Shown here one piece after another: positions 41,119 to 47,269 of a stretch of 47,269 bases of DNA. Location: positions 1-47,269 of the forward strand of contig JAGCUZ010000054.1 in assembly GCA_017962615.1 (NCBI GenBank), given 5' to 3'. The translations under genes were made by a program, and so were the position numbers. This stretch comes from Bacteroidales bacterium (GTDB taxonomy: Bacteria > Bacteroidota > Bacteroidia > Bacteroidales > P3). Position 1 is the first letter of the stretch. Each line of letters begins with the position of its first letter. The notes beneath the pieces were generated by a model. It worked only from the letters and a program-made list of their open reading frames with translations, was not told the DNA's origin and made no database searches.

Positions 41119-42543
41119 ATGTTAAAACGTAGTAGATATTTGTTTATGAAACGCATATACAGAGAGCACGGGCGCACGGCCCGTCAATGGTTCGGACTGC
41201 TGACGGTGTCGGCCGTCACGCTTCTCGCCATGAGCAGCTGCGCGATATACGGCACCTATCACCGCGACAATATCGAAGACATAGACAGCCTGTACGGCAC
41301 TGCGGCCTCGACCGACACCGTGGCGGTGCCCGGCTGGCGGCAGTTCTTCAGCGACCCGCAGCTGCAAAGCCTCGTCGAGACGGGACTCAGCCGCAACGCT
41401 GACCTCGGCATGGCTCGGCAACGGGTGCTGCAGGCACAGGCACGCCTGTCGTCGGCACGGCTCGACTATCTGCCGTCGCTCTCGCTGACCCCCGAGACCT
41501 CGGTCGATGCCTTCAACGGCACCACGAGCACCTCGTGGGAGCTTGCGGCCACCGCCTCGTGGGAGATAGACATCTTTGGCCGCGTAACCAACGCCAAACG
41601 CGGCGCACAGGCCGCCCTGATGGCCTCCGAGTCCTACTGCAAAGCCGTACAGACACAGCTCGTCGCCACGATAGCCGAGAGCTACTACTCGCTGCTGCTC
41701 GTCGACGCCAAGCTCACCGTGGCCGCGCAGACCCTCGAAAGCTGGACGCAGTTCATCAGCACCCTCGAAGCCCTCAAGGAGGCAGGCAACGCCACCGAGG
41801 CGGCGGTGCAACAGGCCGTGGCGCAGAAGTTGGCCCTCGACGCCGACATACTGTCGCTGAAGCAACAGCAACGCGAGGCCGAGAACACCCTGTGCACCCT
41901 CCTGCTGTGGTCGCCGCGCACCATATCGCGCGACACGCTGCCCGCCGAGGTATTCCCCGTGCCCCTCGAGGCCGGCGTACCGGCGCAACTGCTCGACCGC
42001 CGACCCGACGTGTGCCAAGCCGAGGCCGAGCTGATGCAGTCGTTCTATAACGTCAACGCCGCGCGCGCTGCCTTCTTCCCACAGCTCACCCTCGCGGGCA
42101 CGGCGGGCTGGACCGACAGGCACAGCGGCATATCGGTCGACCCCGCGCAGCTCTTCGTCAACGCCGCCGCGTCGCTGCTGCAGCCCGTGTTCCAACGCGG
42201 CCACCTGCGCGCCAACTACCGCGTGGCCGAGGCCGAGCGTGAGGCAGCACTGCTCAACTACCAGCAGACGGTGCTACGTGCCGGAGCCGAGGTCAACAAC
42301 GCCCTGTACCAAAGCCAGACGGCGCAGCAGCGCATCACCGTCGACTCGGCACGAGTCGAAGCCCTCAACAAAGCTGTCGACCACACCATGCAGCTCATGC
42401 AGTACGGCCGCGCCAACTACCTGGAAGTGCTCACAGCCCAGCAGTCGCTGCTCTCGGCACGCCAGGCTCTGGCCGAAGACGTCTACACCCGCGCCCTGGC
42501 TATGATAAGCCTCTACCACGCCATCGGCGGCGGCACCGACTGA
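41119..42543 (+). CDS. RND efflux outer-membrane lipoprotein channel (TolC/OprM, NodT family)
   Basis: This 474-residue outer-membrane factor has a basic N-terminus, a hydrophobic signal, and a lipobox-like LLAMSSC (Cys near 41). The two OEP repeats are visible: GWRQFFSDPQLQSLVETGL, NADLGMARQRVLQAQARL, then LDRRPDVCQAEAELMQSFYNVNAARAAFFPQL in two blocks, and a final RANYLEVLTAQQSLLSARQAL, the family signature. A later start at 41146 (MKRIYREHG) is possible. It follows the pump gene by 10 bases and completes the tripartite system. Confidence 0.94.
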   Translation: MLKRSRYLFMKRIYREHGRTARQWFGLLTVSAVTLLAMSSCAIYGTYHRDNIEDIDSLYGTAASTDTVAVPGWRQFFSDPQLQSLVETGLSRNADLGMARQRVLQAQARLSSARLDYLPSLSLTPETSVDAFNGTTSTSWELAATASWEIDIFGRVTNAKRGAQAALMASESYCKAVQTQLVATIAESYYSLLLVDAKLTVAAQTLESWTQFISTLEALKEAGNATEAAVQQAVAQKLALDADILSLKQQQREAENTLCTLLLWSPRTISRDTLPAEVFPVPLEAGVPAQLLDRRPDVCQAEAELMQSFYNVNAARAAFFPQLTLAGTAGWTDRHSGISVDPAQLFVNAAASLLQPVFQRGHLRANYRVAEAEREAALLNYQQTVLRAGAEVNNALYQSQTAQQRITVDSARVEALNKAVDHTMQLMQYGRANYLEVLTAQQSLLSARQALAEDVYTRALAMISLYHAIGGGTD

Positions 42544-42599
42544 TAACTATTGATACGTGTCGGCTTTGATGTTTTTTGTGTATTTTCGGAAAAAAGTCG

Positions 42600-42637
42600 T
42601 ATCTTTGCATTACGGAATTTACGTTACGGAATTTACG
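42600..42637 (+). promoter_or_regulatory. promoter and tandem operator-like repeat before the ATPase gene
   Basis: The -7 box TATCTTTG (42600-42607) has TTTG 21 bases upstream (42575-42578). Directly after it, TTACGGAATTTACG occurs twice head-to-tail (42610-42623 and 42624-42637), spanning the predicted transcription start. The repeat is followed by TAATACATTAC, an inverted echo. Confidence 0.6.
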
Positions 42638-42671
42638 TAATACATTACAAGCAATTAATACTGACTATAAT

Positions 42672-43799
42672 ATGAGCAAAAACATTCTAAACCCCTTTAT
42701 ATGTCAAGGTTATGAAAGTCCGGATTACTTCTGCGACCGCGAGGAAGAAACCGAAAAACTGCTATCATCGCTATATAATGGGCGAAATATTACCCTCGTT
42801 TCACCAAGAAGATTGGGCAAAACAGGGCTTATTTTGAATGCTTTTCACCGCATCCAATCGGAAAACAAAGACGCCGTCTGCATCTACATCGACATATTCC
42901 CCACCCAGAACCGGCACGAACTGGTCAATATGCTCGGCACAACGGTGCTCAATGACGCCATGTCGCGAGGCAAAGCCTTCGGCAGGAAGGTGTTGAACCT
43001 CATGGGCGCGTTACGTCCCATGGTTAGCATCGACAACATGACGGGGCTTCCGAACGTTACCGTGAATATCGACCCTGCGCAGGCCGAGATGTCATTGCAA
43101 AGCATCTTTGCCCATCTGAACCGCATCAACAAAGAGGTGTTTATCGCCATTGATGAATTCCAGCAAATAACAGGATACCCTGAAAGTGGTACAGAAGCAC
43201 TGCTCAGGTCGCACATACAGTTCCTGCGCAACGTCCATTTCATCTTCTCTGGCAGCAAGCAGCACCTTATGTCGGAGATGTTTCTCTCGCCACAACGTCC
43301 TTTCTACCAGAGCACCGACATCATGAACCTTATGCCTCTGAAAGAAGAGACCTACTACGTGTTTGCCAACAGCTTCTTTGAGAGGAAAGGCGGACGACTC
43401 GACCGCGAGGTTTTCCATGAACTGTACACCACCTTCGACGGGTATACCTGGTATATACAGTCGGTATTGAACCGCTTATATGAGAGCCACAAGACAGTAA
43501 ATGCAGTTGAACAGTTGCACAACACCATCCTTTCGGTAACCGAAAGCAAAGCACCGCAATACGAAAGTCTGGCGCACCTCCTCACCAGCAACCAGTTCGC
43601 AGTACTACGGGCCATAGCCAAAGACGATGTTGTCGGCGAGCCGACAAGCAAGGAATTCTTGAAGAAGCATAAACTTCCCAGTGCCAGCAGCGTAAAGACC
43701 GCCCTTGAAATGCTCGTCGACAAAGAGCTGGCCTACCGACAGCCCGATGGCTACATCGTCTACGACCGCTTCCTCGGGATATGGCTGAAACGGCTGTAA
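42672..43799 (+). CDS. archaeal-type ATPase (PF01637-like) of the P-loop superfamily
   Basis: The 375-residue predicted STAND/archaeal ATPase has MSKNILNPFICQGYESPDYF, then CDREEETEKLLSSL, the P-loop LVSPRRLGKTGLI (near 41), a Walker B VFIAIDEFQQITG (near 160), FIFSGSKQHLM (sensor-like, near 193), and a C-terminal winged-helix region (FLKKHKLPSASSVKTALEML). These are the classical blocks of the family; its biological role is unclear. The ATG at 42672 follows the operator-like repeat and gives the conserved start; the frame is open further upstream. A small antitoxin-like gene begins 17 bases after its stop. Confidence 0.88.
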   Translation: MSKNILNPFICQGYESPDYFCDREEETEKLLSSLYNGRNITLVSPRRLGKTGLILNAFHRIQSENKDAVCIYIDIFPTQNRHELVNMLGTTVLNDAMSRGKAFGRKVLNLMGALRPMVSIDNMTGLPNVTVNIDPAQAEMSLQSIFAHLNRINKEVFIAIDEFQQITGYPESGTEALLRSHIQFLRNVHFIFSGSKQHLMSEMFLSPQRPFYQSTDIMNLMPLKEETYYVFANSFFERKGGRLDREVFHELYTTFDGYTWYIQSVLNRLYESHKTVNAVEQLHNTILSVTESKAPQYESLAHLLTSNQFAVLRAIAKDDVVGEPTSKEFLKKHKLPSASSVKTALEMLVDKELAYRQPDGYIVYDRFLGIWLKRL

Positions 43800-43816
43800 A
43801 TAAAGTACTCAGTATC

Positions 43817-43993
43817 ATGGACGCAGTAGCATACACGAACGACACTGACACGACGCGGACACCTCGCACAAGGCACATCGCCAAAGAGTCTACCGCCAAG
43901 GTCGCAAAAACTCCTGAGAGCGAACTGATGACAGTTGAGGAATATTTCGGCATACTCAGAAAAAGAGTAAACGAATACTATGACAATCTATAA
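43817..43993 (+). CDS. antitoxin-like small protein, copy 1
   Basis: The 58-residue protein starts MDAVAYTNDTDTTRTPRTRH and ends with KTPESELMTVEEYFGILRKR and VNEYYDNL. The C-terminal helix overlaps by 14 bases with the RelE/ParE toxin frame starting at 43980, the normal antitoxin-toxin arrangement. It is clearly homologous to the protein at 44431 (same start MDAVAYTN, same KTPESELM core). It follows the ATPase gene without its own strong promoter. Confidence 0.75.
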   Translation: MDAVAYTNDTDTTRTPRTRHIAKESTAKVAKTPESELMTVEEYFGILRKRVNEYYDNL

Positions 43994-44288
43994 TGTCCGA
44001 TTGCATAGCTCCGCCATGCGCGACATGGACGATTAGGAGGAATATCTAAAGTCCGTCATGTCGCAGATAGGCGCAAACAAGTAAATCGACACGATGATTG
44101 CCGAGGTGATGTCGCTATCGGTATTTGCCGACCTCTACCGTCCTAGTACAAAAGAAGACATACTACAGTACCATCCACAAGCCCGACGCATGGTGAGCCA
44201 TAACAAGCGTTGGGTTTATATCTTCCATATCGAGTCCGAGACCGTCATTGTCGACCGCATCCGTCCCGCGAAACTTATCACAAAATAA
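43980..44288 (+). pseudogene. RelE/ParE-type toxin with two premature stop codons
   Basis: One uninterrupted reading frame from ATG 43980 to TAA 44286-44288 (102 codons) has two internal stops: TAG at 44034-44036 (codon 19) and TAA at 44082-44084 (codon 35). Translated across them it reads MTIYNVRLHSSAMRDMDD-stop-EEYLKSVMSQIGANK-stop-IDTMIAEVMSLSVFADLYRP and ends with RRMVSHNKRWVYIFHIESET and VIVDRIRPAK, the RelE/ParE C-terminal strands. No frameshift is needed. It is a decayed toxin; re-initiation at ATG 44094 could still yield a 64-residue C-terminal fragment. Confidence 0.88.
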
Positions 44289-44377
44289 GTGGTTTTGCTC
44301 ACAAGCCACCGACCTCTATTATCCGAGGCTTGTAGCTGATATTGTAATCTTTGTCCATACGCCTAGGTCAAAAAAGG

Positions 44378-44408
44378 GTTGCCTCTCGAAATAATCTTCG
44401 TACATTTG
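44378..44408 (+). promoter_or_regulatory. promoter of antitoxin-like copy 2
   Basis: GTTG (44378-44381), 19 bases, then TACATTTG (44401-44408). The ATG at 44431 lies 22 bases after the box. Confidence 0.65.
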
Positions 44409-44430
44409 CAAATTGAAACAACACCGAATC

Positions 44431-44619
44431 ATGGACGCAGTAGCATATACAAACAACACTGACACAGCGCAGATGCCTCACACAAGGCGCATCCATAAAG
44501 CCTCTACACGTCACGCAGAGATTTCCAAGACCCCCGAAAGCGAGCTGATGTCTGTGGATGAATATTTCGACATGGTGTGGAACCGCTACATGGAGAAATA
44601 CGAAAAACTACACAGATAA
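44431..44619 (+). CDS. antitoxin-like small protein, copy 2
   Basis: The 62-residue protein starts MDAVAYTNNTDTAQMPHTRR and has KTPESELMSVDEYFDMVWNR then YMEKYEKLHR at the end. It is a paralogue of the gene at 43817; the first 39 bases of the two genes are nearly identical, so the duplication is recent or under selection. It has its own promoter. Beyond its stop (44620-44690) a short remnant in another frame, IRFPKSAA, resembles the start of a second RelE-type toxin, cut off by the terminator. It may act as an orphan antitoxin. Confidence 0.72.
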   Translation: MDAVAYTNNTDTAQMPHTRRIHKASTRHAEISKTPESELMSVDEYFDMVWNRYMEKYEKLHR

Positions 44620-44689
44620 GATTTCCCAAAAGCGCAGCGTCATGTCGGGAATATGCCCGACCTCATACTTATTGGTCTCGGCGATGCAA

Positions 44690-44729
44690 AAAAGCGAAGG
44701 GTCGGCCATGTGGCCGACCCTTCGCTTTT
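44690..44729. terminator. strong bidirectional terminator between the antitoxin copy and rplS
   Basis: A perfect 18-bp stem (44690-44707 with 44712-44729) with a 4-base loop ATGT. The outer pairs are A/T-runs, so each strand has a T-rich 3' end. It serves rplS (-) and the antitoxin-like gene (+). Confidence 0.88.
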
Positions 44730-44754
44730 GCCTTTATAATCACTCGCCGGAGGC

Positions 44755-45108
44755 TTAGTGTCTTTTCTCCTTGATACGGGCTTTCTTGCCGGTAAGGTTG
44801 CGGAGATAGAAGATACGGGCTCTGCGGACGGCACCGCGCTTGTTCACGTCGATCTGTTCGATAAACGGTGAGGCGAAAGGAAATATCCTTTCCACGCCGA
44901 CGCCATTGGCTATCTTGCGAACAGTAAAGGTCTCGGTAGCTCCGCTTCCGCTGCGCTGCAGCACAACGCCTTGGAAGTTCTGGATTCTCTCTTTGTTTCC
45001 TTCTTTGATTTTATAGTGTACAGTGATGGTATCGCCAGCCTTGAACTCGGGGAACTCCTTGCGCTCGACCAAATTCTCTACATATTGCATTAATTCAGTT
45101 TTTCCCAT
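44755..45108 (-). CDS. rplS: 50S ribosomal protein L19
   Basis: This 117-residue ribosomal protein at the 30S-50S interface has [60 protein letters not shown], and [20 protein letters not shown], all L19-typical. The length is standard. In this organism it follows rplT by 24 bases and ends the translation operon at the strong terminator. Confidence 0.98.
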   Translation of the reverse strand: MGKTELMQYVENLVERKEFPEFKAGDTITVHYKIKEGNKERIQNFQGVVLQRSGSGATETFTVRKIANGVGVERIFPFASPFIEQIDVNKRGAVRRARIFYLRNLTGKKARIKEKRH

Positions 45109-45132
45109 GATCTTAAAAGTTTTAAAGGTTTA

Positions 45133-45480
45133 TCATTTCTTTACCATCTTGACAACAGCGGTGAAGGCCTCGGGATTGTTCATGGCGAGGTCGGCCAGAA
45201 CCTTGCGGTTCAGCTCGATGTTGTTCTTGTGTAATTCACCCATAAACACGGAATACGAGATACCGTTCATGCGGCAACCGGCGTTGATACGGTTGATCCA
45301 CAGTGCGCGGAACTCGCGTTTCTTGTTCTTTCTGTCACGGTAGGCGTAGGTCTGACCTTTTTCCCATTTGTTCTTGGCTACGGTCCACACGTTTTTACCT
45401 CTGCCCCAATAACCTTTGGTGCGATTGAGGATTTTCTTTCTGCGGGCTCTTGAAGCCACTGCATTGACTGATCTTGGCAT
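45133..45480 (-). CDS. rplT: 50S ribosomal protein L20
   Basis: The 115-residue protein has a basic N-terminal extension ([20 protein letters not shown]) that threads into 23S rRNA and the C-terminal domain ending [20 protein letters not shown]. It is needed for 50S assembly and, in other bacteria, represses its own operon by binding mRNA. A GNRA-capped hairpin lies just upstream (45508-45523). Confidence 0.98.
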   Translation of the reverse strand: MPRSVNAVASRARRKKILNRTKGYWGRGKNVWTVAKNKWEKGQTYAYRDRKNKKREFRALWINRINAGCRMNGISYSVFMGELHKNNIELNRKVLADLAMNNPEAFTAVVKMVKK

Positions 45481-45507
45481 AATCTTTAATTTTTTTTCGT
45501 TTAAGCG

Positions 45508-45523
45508 GAGGCCTCGCGGCCTC
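45508..45523 (-). promoter_or_regulatory. GNRA hairpin upstream of rplT
   Basis: On the minus strand GAGGCC-GCGA-GGCCTC, a 6-bp stem with a GCGA tetraloop, 28 bases before the rplT start. There is no T-tract. It may stabilise the message or bind L20. Confidence 0.5.
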
Positions 45524-45560
45524 TCTTTGGTGCTCTAAACAATGGTTAATAACTCCGTTT

Positions 45561-45755
45561 TTACGCTAAAAGCATGCGTTTGACGCGCTTCTCGTCATCG
45601 CGGCTCACCAGGGCGGTGTGGTCGAGATTGCGTTTCTGCGTGGTCTCCTTCTTAGTCAGGATGTGACTGTGATAGGCATGCTTTCTCTTGATTCTGCCGG
45701 TGCCGGTGAATTCGAAACGTTTCCGGGCAGCGGCCTTGGTTTTCATCTTAGGCAT
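45561..45755 (-). CDS. rpmI: 50S ribosomal protein L35
   Basis: The 64-residue protein starts MPKMKTKAAARKRFEFTGTG and continues RIKRKHAYHSHILTKK, diagnostic for L35. The ATG at 45755 is chosen; the frame extends upstream only through non-conserved residues. It lies between infC and rplT as in most bacteria. Confidence 0.97.
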   Translation of the reverse strand: MPKMKTKAAARKRFEFTGTGRIKRKHAYHSHILTKKETTQKRNLDHTALVSRDDEKRVKRMLLA

Positions 45756-45786
45756 TACTCTACTGTTTTGTTGATTAGACATTTCG

Positions 45787-45816
45787 GGAGCCTCGGCCCT
45801 CACGGGTTACGGCTCC
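45787..45816 (-). promoter_or_regulatory. two-tier hairpin upstream of rpmI, possible L20 leader
   Basis: On the minus strand GGAGCC pairs with GGCTCC (outer stem 45787-45792 with 45811-45816), and inside it CCC-GTGA-GGG forms a GNRA-capped inner stem. It lies 31 bases before the L35 start, where L20-repression sites occur in other phyla. This is a structural call only. Confidence 0.5.
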
Positions 45817-45839
45817 TTTGTTATTGTGATTATAAAGGT

Positions 45840-46409
45840 TTACTTCTTTGGTGCAATTATCATCAGCATCCGTTTGCCTTCCAGGCGCGGCATCACCTCG
45901 GGCTTGCCGTAGTCGAGCAGCGCTTCGGCGAACTTCAGCAGCTGCGCTTCGCCTTGCTCCTTGTACAGGATGCTGCGGCCTTTGAAGAACACGTCCACCT
46001 TCACCTTGTTGCCCTCCTTGAGGAAGCGCATGGCGTGGTTGAGCTTGAACTCGAAGTCGTGGTCGTCGGTCTGCGGACTCAGGCGTATCTCCTTGATGAC
46101 TATCTTCGTCGACTTGGCCTTCATCTCTTTCTGTTTCTTCTTCTGCTCATAGAGGAACTTCTGGTACTCTATGACGCGGCACACCGGCGGGTTGGCCGTA
46201 GGCGATATCTCCACCAGGTCGAGCCCGCGGCTGTAGGCCAGCTCCAAGGCTTCTTTAGTATTGTAGATGGCTGTCTCGATGCCATCTCCCACCACTCGCA
46301 CCACCGGGTCGGTGATACGTTCGTTGATGCGGTGTTCGGGTTCTTTCTTGGCAGGTCCTCTGCCTCGTCCGTAGTTGTTGGGGTTGGACGGTTTGATCGG
46401 TGCTGCTAT
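45840..46409 (-). CDS. infC: translation initiation factor IF-3, non-AUG start
   Basis: This 189-residue factor prevents 30S-50S joining and proofreads start codons. [19 protein letters not shown] near residue 25 is the IF-3 N-domain, [20 protein letters not shown] the linker-side strand, and [22 protein letters not shown] the C-domain. The open frame upstream of these has no ATG, GTG or TTG before an in-frame TAG; the best start is ATA at 46409, 9 bases after AGGAG. A GTG at 46304 would remove the conserved start. Rare start codons are known for infC (AUU in E. coli) and allow autoregulation, so an ATA start is credible. Confidence 0.9.
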   Translation of the reverse strand: MAAPIKPSNPNNYGRGRGPAKKEPEHRINERITDPVVRVVGDGIETAIYNTKEALELAYSRGLDLVEISPTANPPVCRVIEYQKFLYEQKKKQKEMKAKSTKIVIKEIRLSPQTDDHDFEFKLNHAMRFLKEGNKVKVDVFFKGRSILYKEQGEAQLLKFAEALLDYGKPEVMPRLEGKRMLMIIAPKK

Positions 46410-46463
46410 AACTTGTCTCTCCTATTTTAGGTTATTACTTTTATATTGTTCTTTACGTTGTTG

Positions 46464-47269
46464 TTACATCACTTCGGCTATCTCGTCGCCGATAATCTTT
46501 GCGAAGGCTTCGGGGGTCATGCTGCCCATGTCGCCTGCGCCCTGACGGCGCACGCTCACCGTGCCCTCGCCTATCTCCTTCTCGCCCAGTATAAGCATGA
46601 AGGGGTACTTGGCCAGTTCGGCGTCGCGTATCTTGCGCCCTATCTTCTCGTCGCGCATGTCGATGCCGCCGCGCAGGTCCATAGCCTCCAGCTTGCCCTT
46701 CAGCTCCTTGGCCTGCTCTATGTATTTCTCGCTCACCGGCAGTATTACGAACTGCTCGGGGGTGAGCCACAGCGGGAACTTGCCGCCCGTGTGCTCTATA
46801 AGCACGGCGCAGAAACGCTCCATCGAGCCGAACGGCGCACGGTGTATCATCACCGGACGGTGCTTCTGGCCGTCGCTGCCTATATATTCAAGGTCGAAGC
46901 GCTCGGGCAGGTTGTAGTCCACCTGTATGGTACCCAGCTGCCAGCGGCGCCCTATGGCGTCCTTCACCATGAAGTCGAGCTTCGGACCGTAGAAGGCGGC
47001 TTCGCCAAGTTCCACCTTAGCGTTGATGCCCTTCTCCTCGCAGGCCTCCTTGATGGCGGCCTCGGCCTTGGCCCAGTTCTCGTCGCTGCCCACGTATTTG
47101 GTGGTGTTCGACGGGTCGCGCAGCGATATCTGTGCCTCCCACTGCTCGAAGCTCAGGGCCTTGAAGATGATCTGTATGATCTCCATCACCTTGATGAAAT
47201 CCTCCTTCACCTGGTCGGGACGGCAGAATATGTGGGCGTCGTCCTGCGTGAAAGAGCGCACGCGCGTCA
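46464..47269 (-). CDS. thrS: threonyl-tRNA synthetase, 5' part outside the window
   Basis: The visible 268-codon C-terminal part begins within class II motif 2 ([14 protein letters not shown]), includes [17 protein letters not shown] and [17 protein letters not shown] (motif 3 region), and the anticodon-binding domain ([20 protein letters not shown], then [15 protein letters not shown]). It charges tRNA-Thr. The ribosomal operon thrS-infC-rpmI-rplT follows in order with a 54-base spacer to infC. Confidence 0.97.
   Translation of the reverse strand, partial: TRVRSFTQDDAHIFCRPDQVKEDFIKVMEIIQIIFKALSFEQWEAQISLRDPSNTTKYVGSDENWAKAEAAIKEACEEKGINAKVELGEAAFYGPKLDFMVKDAIGRRWQLGTIQVDYNLPERFDLEYIGSDGQKHRPVMIHRAPFGSMERFCAVLIEHTGGKFPLWLTPEQFVILPVSEKYIEQAKELKGKLEAMDLRGGIDMRDEKIGRKIRDAELAKYPFMLILGEKEIGEGTVSVRRQGAGDMGSMTPEAFAKIIGDEIAEVM

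Noticed and set aside
44094-44288. 64-codon frame as an independent small gene
   Set aside because: It is the C-terminal part of the RelE/ParE-type toxin frame that starts at 43980, separated by stop codons.
1-47269. tRNA and rRNA genes
   Set aside because: No cloverleaf with a GTTCGAATC-type arm or rRNA segment was noticed on either strand.

Overview
The window looks like a Bacteroidales chromosome (Bacteroidota; a Prevotella- or Muribaculaceae-like gut lineage is my inference, the genus is not determined). The grounds are the TTTG-N19-TAnnTTTG promoter pattern in front of many genes, TonB and RND envelope systems, DUF3990/DUF3791 and CoiA-like accessory genes, AT-rich spacers, and a small SRP RNA. 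Protein families are assigned by recognising motifs; no database search was possible.

Layout. 1-1182: 3'-truncated MFS transporter (-). 1323-6725: DUF2461 gene, then sbcD and sbcC (+), a DNA double-strand-end processing unit. 6755-7691: three start/stop-overlapping small genes (-), a predicted ADP-ribosyltransferase-fold protein (DUF3990) between two small helical proteins. 7796-11129 (+): rdgB, a DUF151 nuclease-like protein, a BASS-like transporter, mntP, a 162-bp MITE, and a low-molecular-weight phosphatase. 11130-11644: gene-free, with a long perfect hairpin and an 11-bp degenerate array. 11645-16368 (-): DUF58, thioredoxin, typA, a small exported protein, and a nucleoside phosphorylase. 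16524-17188 (+): antitoxin plus a nonsense-mutated VapC. 17234-32756 (-): TonB receptor, an exported Asn/Ser/Thr/Arg-repeat protein, prfB, glycosyltransferase, ZIP transporter, SRP RNA, mltG, GNAT, MATE, aguA, aguB, SUMF1-like protein, sppA. 32886-35033 (-): AT-rich accessory stretch with a frameshifted CoiA-like gene and a PIN-domain toxin. 35034-35802: gene-free, with the second copy of the hairpin and two tandem arrays. 35803-42543: LytS-type kinase (-), divergent from a tripartite RND pump (+). 42672-44619 (+): archaeal-type ATPase, a duplicated antitoxin-like gene, and a RelE/ParE toxin with two stop codons. 44755-47269 (-): rplS, rplT, rpmI, infC, and thrS (partial), the conserved translation operon.

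How the parts fit together. Housekeeping blocks (sbcDC, the thrS-infC-L35-L20-L19 operon, prfB, typA, SRP RNA) alternate with small AT-rich accessory islands dominated by toxin-antitoxin modules. At least two of the toxins are broken by in-frame stops while their antitoxins stay intact. aguA/aguB make putrescine from agmatine and lie beside a MATE exporter and a GNAT acetyltransferase, which suggests a polyamine handling cluster.

Most unusual signals: (1) a 23-bp hairpin repeat found twice with a compensatory base-pair change, each copy followed by an 11-bp-period degenerate array; (2) the three-gene ART module; (3) a 42-bp promoter/leader segment shared by two unrelated toxin-antitoxin loci; (4) 9-bp tandem arrays at the gene boundaries of the minus-strand block.
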